A DNA stretch of 42,302 nt from Mitsuaria sp. GD03876 (lineage in GTDB: Bacteria > Pseudomonadota > Gammaproteobacteria > Burkholderiales > Burkholderiaceae_C): positions 1 through 42,302 of the forward strand of contig NZ_JAOCCU010000051.1 in the NCBI RefSeq assembly GCF_029840635.1. Reading direction: 5' to 3'. Positions 31,898 through 41,572 of this stretch are shown one piece after another. Below the pieces are notes generated by a model, which saw only the letters and a program-made list of their open reading frames with translations, made no database searches and was not told the origin of the DNA. Position numbers and translations under genes: made by a program. Positions within the stretch are counted from its first letter, which is position 1. The number at the start of each line of letters is the position of its first letter.

Positions 31898-34800
31898 TCA
31901 ATCCGCGACGCCCGGGATCGGCTTGATCGGCGACAAGGCCTCCGGCGACGGCGCGACCGGAGCAACCGGCGCGTGATGCGCCTCCGGGCCTTGCGGCGCC
32001 GGGTCGGTCGCGTCGAAGGTCTTGCGGCCCCGCACCAGGTAGGAATAGATCACCGGCACCACGACCAGCGTCAGGATCGTCGACGTGATCACGCCGCCGA
32101 TGATCGCCCGGCCCATCGGCGCCTGGATCTCGCCGCCCTCGTTGAGCGCGATCGCCATCGGCAGCATGCCGAACACCATCGCCGCGGTCGTCATGATGAT
32201 CGGCCGCATCCGGATCAGGCCGGCTTCCAGCAGCGCCTGCGGCACCGACAGCTCGCGGTCCTTGCGCGCGTGGTTGGCGAAGTCCACCAGCAGGATCGCG
32301 TTCTTCGTCACCAGGCCCATCAGCATCACCAGGCCGATCATCGAGAACACGTTCAGCGTCGTCTTCCACAGCAGCAGCGCCAGCATCACGCCGATCAGCG
32401 CCAGCGGCAGCGACGCCATGATCGCGATCGGCTGCACGAAGCTGCCGAACTGGCTGGCCAGCACGATGTAAATGAAGATCAGCGCCAGCCCCATCGCGAT
32501 CAGCAGCCCGTTGAAGGCTTCCGCCTGCTGCTTGCCGTCGCCGTCGACCATGAAGCTGATGCCCGGGGGCAGCTGCGTCTCCTTGATCAGCTTCTGCACG
32601 TCGGCGTTGACGTCGCCGCCCGGGCGGCCCTGCACGCCGGCATACACCGCCTCGCGGCGCTGCAGGTTCTGGCGGCGGATCACCTCGGGGTTGAACACCG
32701 GCACGATCGTGGCGACCTGCTCCAGCGCGATCGGCGAACCGTCCTTGGCGAACGCCACCGGCAGCCCGCGCATCTGCTCCAGGCTCTGGCGCTGGGTCTT
32801 GGGCAGGCGCAGCAGCACCTCGACCTGGTTGCCGTCGGGCGTGGTCCAGTAGGTCGCGACCTCGCCGTTGACATAGGCGCGCAGCGACGAGGCCACCTGC
32901 ACCGCGTTGAGCCCCAGCTCGCGCACCGCCGAGTCGCTCAGCTTCACCGCGAACGCGGGCAGCCCCGGCTTGACGGTGGTGTCGACGTCGACCGCGCCCT
33001 TGATCTTCTTGACCTTCTCGGCGAAGTCCTTGGCCACCTGCGTCAGCACCTCCGGGTCGCTGCCCAGGATCGTCACCCACACCGGGCGGTTGAAGCCCAC
33101 GCTGACCTCGACGCCGGGGATGCGCGCGATCTCGGCGCGGATCGCGTCCTCGACCTGGGTCTGGGTGCGCTTGCGCAGCTTGCGGTCCACCAGCGCGATG
33201 TCCAGGTTGGCCTGGTTGCGGCCGGTGGCCATGCCCTCGCCGCTGCTGCCCACGACGGTGGAGACCGTCTTGACCTCCGGGAACCTCGCCAGGATCTCCT
33301 CGACCTGGCGCACCTTGGCGTCGCCGCGGTCCAGGCTGGTGGCCACCGGCATGCGCAGCGTCAGGTGCGTGAAGCCCTGGTCGACCTGCGGCTGGAACTC
33401 GCTGCCCACCGCCGGCACCAGCAGGATGGCCGCCACGAAGCTCGCCACGCCCGTGCCGGTCACGATGCCGCGCGGCGTGATCGTGGCCGAGCGCAGCCGG
33501 CGCGGCGCGGTCTTGTCGCGCGCGCCGTCGGCGCCGAAGGGCCGCGCGAACGCCGGCAGCACCCACAGCCGGTAGCGCCGGCCAGAGAACACCCAGCGCA
33601 GCGTCTTCTCGTAGACCGCGTGCAGCACGTCCATGCCGCGGTCGGTCAGCCGGATCAGGTGGCCGATCACCGGCACCTTCTTGACGTAGGTGCTGGGCGG
33701 GTCCGGCCACACCGACGACAGCATCGGATCCAGCGTGAAGCTGACGAACAGCGACACCAGCACCGCCACCGCGACGGTGATGCCGAACGGGTAGAAGAAC
33801 TTGCCGACGATGCCGCCCATGAACGCGACCGGCACGAACACCGCGCAGATCGCGAAGGTCGTGGCCATCACCGCCAGGCCGATCTCGTTGGTGCCGTCCT
33901 CGGCCGCCTGGTGGTGGCCCTTGCCCATGCCGACGTGGCGCACGATGTTCTCTCGCACCACGATCGCGTCGTCGATCAGCAGCCCGATGCACAGGCTCAG
34001 CGCCATCATCGTCATGAAGTTCAGCGTGAAGCCGAACGCGTAGATCGCGATGAAGCTGGAGATCACCGAGATCGGCAGCGTCAGCCCGGTGATGATGGTC
34101 GAGCGCCAGCTGTGCAGGAACAGGAACACGATCGCCACCGTCAGCAGCGCGCCCTCGATCAGCGTGTGGCGCAGCCCGTCCAGCGAGTGCTTCACGAAGT
34201 CGCTGTTGACGTAGACCAGGCGCAGCTCCATGTCCTTGGGCAGCGTCTTGCGCAGCTCCTCGACCGCGGCCTTCACCGCCTCGCCGGTCTGGACGATGTT
34301 GGCGTCCTGCTGCTTGAAGATGTTGAAGCTGACCGCCGGCTGGCCGTTGATGCGGGCGATGGAGTCGAGCTCGCGCTCGCGCTCGCTGAGCACGCCCAGG
34401 TCGCCCAGCGTCAGCGCCAGGTCGCCGCGGCGCGCGACGACGACGTTGACGAATTCCTTCGGGTCCTTGACCTTGCCCTCGACGCGCAGCATCGCGTCGT
34501 CGTAGCGGTTGGAGATCAGGCCCACCGGCGCGTCGGTGTTGGCGGCGTTGAGCGCCTTGGAGATCTCCGCCGGGGTGATGTTGTAGGCGCGCAGCCGCGT
34601 GGGATCGAGGTCGATGCGCACCTCGCGCACCGCCATGCCGCCGACGTCGACCTTGGCCACGCCCTCGACGCGGCCCAGCCGCTTGGAGATCGTCAGGTCG
34701 GCCAGCATCGACAGCTCGCGCAGCGTGCGGTTGGGGCTCAGCAGCGCGGCCACGATGATCGGCTGCGCGTTCTCGCCCTGGAAGCGCTGCACCATCGGCG

Positions 34801-35173
34801 GCTTCACGTCGCGCGGGAACTGCGCCTGCGCCATCGCCACGCGGTCGCGGATCTCCTGCATGCCGCGGTTCATGTCGGCGTTCAGCGAGAACTCGACCGA
34901 GGTCTGCACCCGGCCCTCGAAGCTGCGCGACTGCACCCGCTCGACGCCGGCGATCGTGTTGAGCGCCTCCTCCAACGGCTTGGCCACCTCGCGCTCCACC
35001 GCCTCGGGCGAGGCGCCGGGGTACTGGATGTCGATCTGGGCGCCGGGGAAGGAAATGTCGGGCGACTGCTCGACGCCCAGCTTGGAATACGCCACCAACC
35101 CCAGCACGCACAAGGCGACCATCACCATCGTGGCGAAGACGGGGTTGCGGATCGAGACGCGGGTCATCCACAT
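31898..35173 (-). CDS. RND efflux transporter permease, AcrB type (HAE1)
   Basis: 1091 residues, slightly longer than AcrB because of a Pro/Ala-rich C-terminal tail (about 30 residues) and an insertion near residue 525-570 before TM7 (FARPFGADGARDKTAP). Twelve membrane segments are expected, with two large periplasmic loops. TM4 carries GLLIDDAIVVREN near residue 395-405, whose Asp pair is the proton relay. SEFQPQVDQGF and the porter domain SVGFNRPVWVTILG follow in the second half. It exports hydrophobic drugs, solvents or metabolites using the proton gradient. The start is 12 bases after the adaptor gene stop. No TolC-type outer-membrane gene lies in the window, so the pump must borrow one. 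Substrates are unknown. Confidence 0.95.
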   Translation of the reverse strand: MWMTRVSIRNPVFATMVMVALCVLGLVAYSKLGVEQSPDISFPGAQIDIQYPGASPEAVEREVAKPLEEALNTIAGVERVQSRSFEGRVQTSVEFSLNADMNRGMQEIRDRVAMAQAQFPRDVKPPMVQRFQGENAQPIIVAALLSPNRTLRELSMLADLTISKRLGRVEGVAKVDVGGMAVREVRIDLDPTRLRAYNITPAEISKALNAANTDAPVGLISNRYDDAMLRVEGKVKDPKEFVNVVVARRGDLALTLGDLGVLSERERELDSIARINGQPAVSFNIFKQQDANIVQTGEAVKAAVEELRKTLPKDMELRLVYVNSDFVKHSLDGLRHTLIEGALLTVAIVFLFLHSWRSTIITGLTLPISVISSFIAIYAFGFTLNFMTMMALSLCIGLLIDDAIVVRENIVRHVGMGKGHHQAAEDGTNEIGLAVMATTFAICAVFVPVAFMGGIVGKFFYPFGITVAVAVLVSLFVSFTLDPMLSSVWPDPPSTYVKKVPVIGHLIRLTDRGMDVLHAVYEKTLRWVFSGRRYRLWVLPAFARPFGADGARDKTAPRRLRSATITPRGIVTGTGVASFVAAILLVPAVGSEFQPQVDQGFTHLTLRMPVATSLDRGDAKVRQVEEILARFPEVKTVSTVVGSSGEGMATGRNQANLDIALVDRKLRKRTQTQVEDAIRAEIARIPGVEVSVGFNRPVWVTILGSDPEVLTQVAKDFAEKVKKIKGAVDVDTTVKPGLPAFAVKLSDSAVRELGLNAVQVASSLRAYVNGEVATYWTTPDGNQVEVLLRLPKTQRQSLEQMRGLPVAFAKDGSPIALEQVATIVPVFNPEVIRRQNLQRREAVYAGVQGRPGGDVNADVQKLIKETQLPPGISFMVDGDGKQQAEAFNGLLIAMGLALIFIYIVLASQFGSFVQPIAIMASLPLALIGVMLALLLWKTTLNVFSMIGLVMLMGLVTKNAILLVDFANHARKDRELSVPQALLEAGLIRMRPIIMTTAAMVFGMLPMAIALNEGGEIQAPMGRAIIGGVITSTILTLVVVPVIYSYLVRGRKTFDATDPAPQGPEAHHAPVAPVAPSPEALSPIKPIPGVAD

Positions 35174-35185
35174 GGTCGCGTCCCC

Positions 35186-36349
35186 TTACTGCGCCGCGGC
35201 GCTGGCGCCCGAGGCATCCATCGCGCTGGCCACGCTCGCCTTGGGCGCGCGGATCTCGGCGCGTTCGCCCTCCTTGAGGTTGTCGAAGCGCGCGCCCAGC
35301 ACCTGGGACGTCGGCGTCACGCCGGCGAGGATCTCGACGCGGCCCTCGCGCGCGTCGCGGCGGCCGGTGGTGACGATGCGGCGCACCAGCGTGCCCTTGT
35401 CGATCATCCAGACGTGTTCCTGGCCCGAGACGCTGCCGATCGCGGTGACCGGCACCGTCAGGCGCTGCTTGTCGTCGGGCAGCTCGACGCGGGCGACCGC
35501 GTACTGGCCGGCGCGGAAACGCTCGCCGGGGTTGTCCAGCGACAGCGTCACGCCGATCGAACGGGTGCCGGGCTCGGCGGCCGGCGCGATGCGCGCGATC
35601 TTCGCGGTCACCGGCGCGTCGCTGCCCTCCACCTTCACCTGCACCGACATGCCGGGCGAGAGCTTGCCCACCTCGTGCGTGCCGACCAGGCCGGCCAGTT
35701 CCAGCCGCGACAGGTCGACGATGGTCAGCACCTGCTGCTCGGCGGCCACCTTCTCGCCGGGCAGCGTGTGGCGCTTGGCGACGATGCCGTCGATCGGCGA
35801 CACCAGCGCCGCCTGGCGCAGCAGCACCTCGCTGGTGCCCAGTTGCGCCTGGGCCGACAGCATCTGGCCGCGGGCGGACTCGAGCTGGGCGCGGGAGTTG
35901 TCGAGCGCGGTCGGCGCGATGAAGTTCTGCGAGGCCAGGCCCTGGTTGGCCTTGAACTGGCGCTCGGACTGCTCGTACATGGCGCGCGCCGATTCGACGC
36001 TGGCGCTGCGCTCGGCGACCTTGTGGCGCAGCTCCTCCAGGTCGAGCTGGCCCAGCACCTGGCCGGCATGCACCCGGTTGCCTTCGGCGACCGCCAGGCG
36101 GTCCAGGCTGCCCGAGGCCTTGGCCCGCACGATCACCGTGTTGGGCGCCACCAGCGGGCCGGAGAACTCGATCAGGCCGGGCATCGCGGCGAGCGTCGGC
36201 TTGACGATCTCGTTCGCCTGGAACTCCAGCGCCGGTTTCTCCGGATCCTTCTTCGGAGCGGATGCCTGGCTCCCGCTCGTCGCGTAGACACCGGCGCCGC
36301 CCGCCAGCACGGCCACCGCCACGCCACCCAACCACCACTGCTTGCGCAT
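35186..36349 (-). CDS. RND efflux periplasmic adaptor subunit (MFP)
   Basis: 387 residues from the ATG at 36349, which has GGGGGAGA three bases before it; an ATG at 36361 or a GTG at 36370 would add four or seven residues. An N-terminal membrane anchor or signal (WWLGGVAVAVLAGGAGVYA) precedes the adaptor. The lipoyl half-motifs flank a helical hairpin: SGSLDRLAVAEGNRVHAGQVLGQLD, quoted as SLDRLAVAEGNRVHAGQVLG, and LVSPIDGIVAKRHTLPGEKV. The beta-barrel and membrane-proximal domains follow. It links the inner-membrane permease, encoded 12 bases downstream, to an outer-membrane channel. There is no lipobox Cys. The two genes form a pump operon whose promoter region contains GCGACGAATTGC repeats. 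Confidence 0.94.
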   Translation of the reverse strand: MRKQWWLGGVAVAVLAGGAGVYATSGSQASAPKKDPEKPALEFQANEIVKPTLAAMPGLIEFSGPLVAPNTVIVRAKASGSLDRLAVAEGNRVHAGQVLGQLDLEELRHKVAERSASVESARAMYEQSERQFKANQGLASQNFIAPTALDNSRAQLESARGQMLSAQAQLGTSEVLLRQAALVSPIDGIVAKRHTLPGEKVAAEQQVLTIVDLSRLELAGLVGTHEVGKLSPGMSVQVKVEGSDAPVTAKIARIAPAAEPGTRSIGVTLSLDNPGERFRAGQYAVARVELPDDKQRLTVPVTAIGSVSGQEHVWMIDKGTLVRRIVTTGRRDAREGRVEILAGVTPTSQVLGARFDNLKEGERAEIRAPKASVASAMDASGASAAAQ

Positions 36350-36441
36350 GATCTCCCCCATCTTCGACACGGGATCACCGGATCGATGATCCTTGAATGC
36401 GGCGGAGTGTAGGAATCCCCAAATTGGCGCGTCAGCGACCT

Positions 36442-36537
36442 GCGACGAATTGCAGTTTGCGTGTCATAGCCTGCTTTTCTTTGCTACTGAAATCGACACG
36501 CCTAGCGACGAATTGCTAGTCATTGCGACGAAACGGC
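36442..36537. promoter_or_regulatory. GCGACGAATTGC repeats upstream of the efflux operon
   Basis: Three copies of GCGACGAA: GCGACGAATTGC at 36442-36453 and again, identical, at 36505-36516, and GCGACGAAACGGC at 36525-36537. The last two start 20 bases apart, about two helical turns. This is the AT-richest part of the 290-base gap between the adaptor gene and aroC. It probably holds the efflux promoter and its operator. No local regulator gene is present. Confidence 0.45.
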
Positions 36538-36639
36538 AGGTATGAGCGATTGCCAGCCATTGGTAAATGGCTGTCGAGCGGTCGACAGCGATAGCTGGAA
36601 GCTCAGCCGGCGGGCGGGGCCGCCCGCCTTGGGGCCGAC

Positions 36640-37749
36640 TCAGCCCGCGTCGGGGCGCTGGGCGGCGATGGCGGGGATGGGCAGCTCGACGTCCGCGCAC
36701 TGCGCGCGGTCCATCAGCACGTGGTCGATGACGACCAGCGCCAGCATCGCCTCGGCGATCGGCGTCGCGCGGATGCCGACGCAGGGATCGTGGCGGCCGA
36801 AGGTCTCGACCACGGTCGGCTCGCCGGCGCGGTTGATCGACGGCCGGGGCGTGCGGATCGAACTGGTGGGCTTGATCGCGATCGAGACCCGCAGGTCCTG
36901 GCCGCTGGAGATGCCGCCGAGCACGCCGCCGGCGTTGTTGCCGACGAAACCTTCCGGCGTCAGCGCGTCGCCGTGCTGGCTGCCGCGCTGGCGCACGCTG
37001 TCGAAGCCCGCGCCGATCTCGACGCCCTTGACCGCGTTGATGCCCATCATCGCGTAGGCGATGTCGGCGTCGAGCTTGTCGAACAGCGGCTGGCCCAGGC
37101 CGGCCGGCATGCCGGTGGCCTCGACCGTCAGCTTGGCGCCGACCGAGTCGCCGTCCTTGCGCAGCGCGTCCATGTAGGCCTCGAGCGCCTCGATCTGCGA
37201 CGCGTTGGCGGCGAAGAACGGGTTCTGGCCGACGTGGTCCCAGCCTTCGAACGCGATGTCGATCTCGCCCAGCGCCGTCATGCAGCCGCGGAACTGGATG
37301 CCCAGTTCCTGGCGCAGCCATTTGCGGGCGACCGCGCCGGCCGCCACCATCGGCGCCGTCAGCCGCGCCGACGAGCGGCCGCCGCCGCGCGGATCGCGCA
37401 GGCCGTACTTGCGCCAGTAGGTGTAATCGGCGTGGCCGGGGCGGAAGGTGTCGAGGATGTTCCCGTAGTCCTTGCTGCGCTGGTCGACATTGCGGATCAG
37501 CAGCGCGATCGGGGTGCCGGTGGTCAGGCCCTCGTAGACGCCCGACAGGATCTCGACCTGGTCCGGTTCCTGGCGCTGCGTCACGTGGCGCGAGGTGCCG
37601 GGACGGCGGCGGTCGAGCTCGGGCTGGATGTCCTCGACCGACAGCGCCAGCCCCGGCGGGCAGCCGTCGATCACGCAGCCGATGGCCGGACCGTGGCTCT
37701 CGCCGAAGTTGGTGACGCGAAACAAGCTGCCGAAAGTGCTGCCGGACAT
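36640..37749 (-). CDS. aroC: Chorismate synthase
   Basis: 369 residues from the ATG at 37749; earlier in-frame starts up to 37908 add low-complexity sequence not found in the family. It converts 5-enolpyruvylshikimate 3-phosphate to chorismate, the last shared step of aromatic amino acid synthesis, using reduced FMN. The three family signatures are present: [18 protein letters not shown] near residue 14, the [14 protein letters not shown] segment near 122-135, and [17 protein letters not shown] near 333. The conserved active-site His residues in GESHG and FRPGHADYT are intact. It is 103 bases downstream of rlmD on the same strand. A GC-rich hairpin (36608-36629) after the stop may end the transcript, but it lacks a T run. 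Confidence 0.97.
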   Translation of the reverse strand: MSGSTFGSLFRVTNFGESHGPAIGCVIDGCPPGLALSVEDIQPELDRRRPGTSRHVTQRQEPDQVEILSGVYEGLTTGTPIALLIRNVDQRSKDYGNILDTFRPGHADYTYWRKYGLRDPRGGGRSSARLTAPMVAAGAVARKWLRQELGIQFRGCMTALGEIDIAFEGWDHVGQNPFFAANASQIEALEAYMDALRKDGDSVGAKLTVEATGMPAGLGQPLFDKLDADIAYAMMGINAVKGVEIGAGFDSVRQRGSQHGDALTPEGFVGNNAGGVLGGISSGQDLRVSIAIKPTSSIRTPRPSINRAGEPTVVETFGRHDPCVGIRATPIAEAMLALVVIDHVLMDRAQCADVELPIPAIAAQRPDAG

Positions 37750-37852
37750 CTGAGAACCTGCCGAGGCGGGAGAAACCGAAGCGGTCGATTCTACGAGCGC
37801 GGCCTGGGCGACCGGCGCGTCACGCGCCCTCGTCCCGGCCGCGCCAGCCTCA

Positions 37853-39322
37853 TTAAGCGATGAACTCAGCGCTCGGAGACGGCGAGGCGTCGGCCGCGGC
37901 GTCGACATCCGTGCCGGCCGCCGCCTCCGCCGCGATCCGGGCCTGCGCCGCAGAATCGCGCTCGAAGACGGCGATCGACTCCACGTGCGCCGTGTGCGGG
38001 AACATGTTCACCGTGCCCGCCCTCGTGCAGCGATAGCCGGCCACGTGGACCAGCAGGCCGGCGTCGCGCGCCAGCGTCGCCGGAGCGCAGGAGACGTAGA
38101 CGATGCGTTCCGGCGGCGTCCAGCCCGGCGCCCGCGACGGATCCTTGACCAGGTCCGCCAGCGCCTTGACCAGCGCGAACGCGCCTTCGCGCGGCGGATC
38201 GATCAGCCAGCGGTCGGACACGCCGTCGGCGGCCAGCAGCTCCGGCGTCATCTCGAACAGGTTGCGGGCCACGAAGCTGGCCTTGTGCTCGAGCCGGTTG
38301 CGCGCCGCGTTCTCGCGCGAGCGCTGCACCAGCGCCTCGCTGCCCTCGATGCCGAGCACCTCGCGCGCCTGCGTCGCCAGCGGCAGCGTGAAGTTGCCCA
38401 GGCCGCAGAACCAGTCGATCACGCGCTCGCCCGGTTGCACGTCCAGCAGCCGCAGCGCGCGGCCGACCAGCACCGTGTTGATGTGGTGGTTGACCTGGGT
38501 GAAGTCGGTCGGCTTGAACGGCATCAGCACGCCGAACTCGGGCAGCGTGTAGGCCAGCTCGGGGCCGCCCTGGTCGAGCAGGTGCACCGTCTCCGGGCCC
38601 TTGGGCTGCAGCCACCACTGCACGCCGGGATGCGCCTGCGCGAACGCGCGCAGCTTGGCGACGTCGCCGTCGCTGAGCGGCTCCAGGTGGCGCAGCACCA
38701 GCGCGATCACCTGCGTGCCATCGGTGTCGCCGATGGCCAGCTCGATCTGCGGCAGCCGGTCGCGCGCATCCATCGCGCCGATCAGCTCGCGCAGCGGCAT
38801 CAGCATCGCGCTGACATGTTCCGGCAGCACCTTGCAGACCTGCATGTCGGCGATGTAGCGGCTCTTGCGCTCGTGGAAGCCCACCAGCACATGGCCCTTC
38901 TTCGGCACGTAGCGCACCGACAGCCGGGCGCGGTAACGGTATCCGGTGGCCGGGCCCTCGATCGGGCGCAGCAGCGCCTCGGCCTTGACCTTGCCCAGGT
39001 GCCAGAGGTTGTCCTCGAGGACACGTTGCTTGACCGCGACCTGCGCGGCCGGGTGCAGGTGCTGCATCTTGCAGCCGCCGCAGGCGCCTGGATGCAGGCC
39101 GAAATGCGGGCAGACGGGGCGCACGCGCTGCGAACTCTCCCGGCGCATCGCGACCAGCGCGGCCTGCTCCCAGTTGTTCTTCTTGCGGCCGACGGTGACC
39201 TGGACTTCCTCGCCCGGCAACGCGCCCTCGATGAACACGACCTTGCCTTCGCTGTTGTGGGCGACGCCCTGCGCTTCAAGGTCCAGCGATTCGACCTTCA
39301 GCCATTCCGATACATCAGTCAT
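37853..39322 (-). CDS. rlmD: 23S rRNA (uracil-1939-C5)-methyltransferase
   Basis: 489 residues. It methylates U1939 of 23S rRNA with S-adenosylmethionine. An N-terminal TRAM domain (residues about 7-60) binds RNA. The [4Fe-4S] cluster ligands are Cys71, Cys81, Cys84 ([14 protein letters not shown]) and Cys163 ([10 protein letters not shown]). The spacing between the first two is wider than in E. coli RlmD. The methyltransferase half contains [25 protein letters not shown] and the catalytic Cys in [12 protein letters not shown], where Ala replaces the usual Asn after Cys. The C-terminal tail of about 30 residues is Ala-rich and disordered. A REP-like palindrome lies just upstream of its start, in the gap after rpoS. 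Confidence 0.95.
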   Translation of the reverse strand: MTDVSEWLKVESLDLEAQGVAHNSEGKVVFIEGALPGEEVQVTVGRKKNNWEQAALVAMRRESSQRVRPVCPHFGLHPGACGGCKMQHLHPAAQVAVKQRVLEDNLWHLGKVKAEALLRPIEGPATGYRYRARLSVRYVPKKGHVLVGFHERKSRYIADMQVCKVLPEHVSAMLMPLRELIGAMDARDRLPQIELAIGDTDGTQVIALVLRHLEPLSDGDVAKLRAFAQAHPGVQWWLQPKGPETVHLLDQGGPELAYTLPEFGVLMPFKPTDFTQVNHHINTVLVGRALRLLDVQPGERVIDWFCGLGNFTLPLATQAREVLGIEGSEALVQRSRENAARNRLEHKASFVARNLFEMTPELLAADGVSDRWLIDPPREGAFALVKALADLVKDPSRAPGWTPPERIVYVSCAPATLARDAGLLVHVAGYRCTRAGTVNMFPHTAHVESIAVFERDSAAQARIAAEAAAGTDVDAAADASPSPSAEFIA

Positions 39323-39351
39323 GGGCGCGCATTATCCCAGCGGCGCTCGAT

Positions 39352-39394
39352 GACGACCCTCACCCCCCGCCCTCTCCCGCGGTGCGGGCGAGGG
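39352..39394. repeat. REP-like palindromic intergenic repeat, copy 2
   Basis: CCCTCTCCCGC (39370-39380) pairs with GCGGGCGAGGG (39384-39394) with one mismatch, preceded by GACGACCCTCACCCC. It is the reverse complement of the element at 8619-8663, including the flanking GGGTGAGGGTCGTC. It lies between rpoS and rlmD. The remaining gap to 39472 is rich in CGACCG direct repeats without clear function. Confidence 0.75.
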
Positions 39395-39472
39395 AGCCAT
39401 GCAAGACCGCTGGCCCACCCACCGCGACCGACGACGACCGACAGCGGTCGATCCGGTCGATCGACGCAGGGT

Positions 39473-40609
39473 CTAGAAGATGGAATCCCGGCTGATGCCC
39501 TGGCGCATCATGTTGCGCTTGAGCTTGGCCAGCGCCTCGATCTGGATCTGGCGGATGCGCTCGCGCGTCAGCCCCAGCCGCACCGCCAGGATGTCCAGCG
39601 TCTCCGGCTCGCGGTCCGCCAGGCCGTAGCGGCCGGCGAGCACCTCGCGCTCGCGGTCGCTCAGGGAGGCGAGGCCGCTCTTGAGCAGGTCCTCGAGCTC
39701 ATGGCTGAGCCGATGCCCCGCCGGATCGACCGCCTGCTCGTCCGCGACGAGGTCCAGCATCGACTCGCCGCCGTCGCCGTTGCGATCGACCGGCGAATCC
39801 AGCGAACTCGGCAGTTCCGCGTAGGCGAGCAGCTCGGCGATCTCGTCGACCGGCCGGCCCAGCGCCTGGGCGACGTCCTCGGCGCGCACGACGCCTTCGC
39901 CGCCGCGTTCCGCCGCCACCGCTTCCAGCGCGCGCCGGGCCTTCAGCACCTGATTCAGCTCGCGCACGATATGCACCGGCAGGCGCACCAGCCGCGCTTG
40001 GTGCATCAGCGCGCGTTCCACCGCCTGGCGGATCCACCAGCTGGCGTAGGTCGAGAAACGGAAACCGCGTTCGGGCTCGAACTTGCCGATCGCGTGCATC
40101 AGGCCGAGGTTGCCTTCCTCGATGAGGTCGCTCATCGGCAGGCCGCGGCCCAGGTAGTTCTTGGCGATGCTGACGACCAGGCGCAGGTTGTGCTCGATCA
40201 TGGCCTGGCGGGCCTCGAAGTCGCCGGCGCGCGCCTTCACGGCGGTGTCGAACTCTTCCTGAGGGGTGAGCAGCGGCGTGCGCCGAATGTCGCGCAGGTA
40301 GGCCTGCAGCGCGTTGGTCGCATCGCCGTCGGCGGGACCGAGGTCGCCCTTGCGGGCCTTGGCGCGCCCTTCGCCGGCATCGGCGTCGCGCAGCGCGCGG
40401 ACGTCCTCGTCGTCGGATTCGCCGTCCTCGGCGGGATGCGCGGCCTGGCCGGCGCCGTCGGCCGACGCGCCGGCCTCGCGCTCGTCGGCCGGGTCCGCGG
40501 CGCCGTCGGCCGCGAGCTCGGGGGGCAATTGGAATCGGCCTGGATGTCCGGGGTGGTCCAGGCCTTCAGGCAGATGCCCGTCGGAGGAAGCGGCGCGTTG
40601 CAAGTTCAT
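39473..40609 (-). CDS. rpoS: RNA polymerase sigma factor RpoS
   Basis: 378 residues. It is the stationary-phase and stress sigma factor. After an acidic, Ala/Asp-rich N-terminal region of about 95 residues, longer than in E. coli, come region 1.2 ([19 protein letters not shown]), region 2 ([58 protein letters not shown]), region 3 ([18 protein letters not shown]) and region 4 with the -35 helix-turn-helix ([35 protein letters not shown]). The gene follows nlpD by 23 bases, the normal arrangement, where an rpoS promoter inside nlpD is common. The N-terminal extension is typical for this bacterial group. Confidence 0.97.
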   Translation of the reverse strand: MNLQRAASSDGHLPEGLDHPGHPGRFQLPPELAADGAADPADEREAGASADGAGQAAHPAEDGESDDEDVRALRDADAGEGRAKARKGDLGPADGDATNALQAYLRDIRRTPLLTPQEEFDTAVKARAGDFEARQAMIEHNLRLVVSIAKNYLGRGLPMSDLIEEGNLGLMHAIGKFEPERGFRFSTYASWWIRQAVERALMHQARLVRLPVHIVRELNQVLKARRALEAVAAERGGEGVVRAEDVAQALGRPVDEIAELLAYAELPSSLDSPVDRNGDGGESMLDLVADEQAVDPAGHRLSHELEDLLKSGLASLSDREREVLAGRYGLADREPETLDILAVRLGLTRERIRQIQIEALAKLKRNMMRQGISRDSIF

Positions 40610-40632
40610 GTCGCGGCGCCTCCTTGAGCGCC

Positions 40633-41517
40633 TCAGCGCGCGGGCAGCAGCCTGGAAGGATCGATCGGCTTGCCCTGCTTGCGCACCTCGAAGTGCAGCC
40701 TCACCGCGTCCGCGTCGCTGCTACCCATCTCGGCGATCTTCTGTCCCTTGCGCACCACCTGGTCTTCCTTCACCAGCAGCGTCTGGTTATGCGCGTAGGC
40801 CGTCAGATAGTTCGTGCTGTGCTTGATGATGATCATGTTGCCGTATCCGCGCAACCCCGCGCCCGCGTACATCACGCGGCCATCGGCGGCGGCGAAGACG
40901 GGGTCGCCGGCCTTGCCGGAGAAGGCCAGGCCCTTGTTGCGGACCTCGTCGAAACCGGCCGCCACGGGGCCGGACGACGGCCAGCCCCAGCTGATGTCGT
41001 CGTCGTCCCTGGCGGCCAGCGGCACCGCCGGCGCGGTCGCGCCGCTGGCTGGCGCCGAGGCGGCGGCCGTCGTCGTCGCCGGAGCCGGGGACTTGCCATC
41101 CAGCGGACGGGTCTCGACCTTGGAGGTCGCCAGCGGCTTGGTGGTCACCGCGGTCGGGTCCACGCCCGGCGGGACCACGCGCAAGACCTGACCCACCTCG
41201 ATCAGGTTGGGGTTCTCCATGCCGTTCCAGCGGACGACGTCGCGCCAGCCCTGGCCGTTGTCCATCGCGATGCGGATCAGCGTGTCGCCCGGCTTGACGG
41301 TGTAGTAGCCGGGTTTGCCGGCGTTCTCGGCGCCGGGCAGCGGTTTCGATTCGGGGGCCGGCGTCACGGCCGTGCCGGGGATCGAGGATTGCGCGGTCGA
41401 GCCCTTGCCGACGGGGCGGTCCTCCACCGGGGCGCGGTGCGGCGTGTTCTGGCAGCCCGCGAGCGCCATCAGCACCACGGTGGCTCCAAGCAGCGGAAGA
41501 CGGAAGAGTTGTTGCAT
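40633..41517 (-). CDS. nlpD: LysM/M23-like lipoprotein NlpD
   Basis: 294 residues. The lipobox LMALAGC puts the lipidated Cys at residue 22. A LysM peptidoglycan-binding domain lies at about residues 71-115 ([21 protein letters not shown], quoted to 20 as [20 protein letters not shown]). An Ala/Thr/Pro linker leads to a LytM (M23) domain at about 185-290. The zinc ligands of active M23 enzymes are missing: the first His and Asp are replaced in [14 protein letters not shown], and the first His of the last HxH is Arg in AVRLHFEV. This is the degenerate form typical of NlpD, which activates an amidase to split septal peptidoglycan and does not cut itself. It lies between pcm and rpoS, as usual. 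Confidence 0.95.
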   Translation of the reverse strand: MQQLFRLPLLGATVVLMALAGCQNTPHRAPVEDRPVGKGSTAQSSIPGTAVTPAPESKPLPGAENAGKPGYYTVKPGDTLIRIAMDNGQGWRDVVRWNGMENPNLIEVGQVLRVVPPGVDPTAVTTKPLATSKVETRPLDGKSPAPATTTAAASAPASGATAPAVPLAARDDDDISWGWPSSGPVAAGFDEVRNKGLAFSGKAGDPVFAAADGRVMYAGAGLRGYGNMIIIKHSTNYLTAYAHNQTLLVKEDQVVRKGQKIAEMGSSDADAVRLHFEVRKQGKPIDPSRLLPAR

Positions 41518-41572
41518 GCGCGCGTGTGGATCGTTGCGGAAAGGCCAGGCGCGGCGCCGTGAGGCGGCCGCG

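Noticed and set aside
31893-36412. Very long open frames of 1481 and 1479 residues in other frames of the RND operon
   Set aside because: They run across two well-defined genes and read as Arg/Gly/His-rich noise typical of high-GC shadow frames.
36608-36629. GC-rich hairpin after aroC as an intrinsic terminator
   Set aside because: The stem is good but there is no T run on the aroC strand. Such palindromes are expected by chance in this base composition.
39395-39472. CGACCG-rich stretch after rpoS as a regulatory element
   Set aside because: Short direct repeats of this type are low-complexity here and fold into no convincing single structure.
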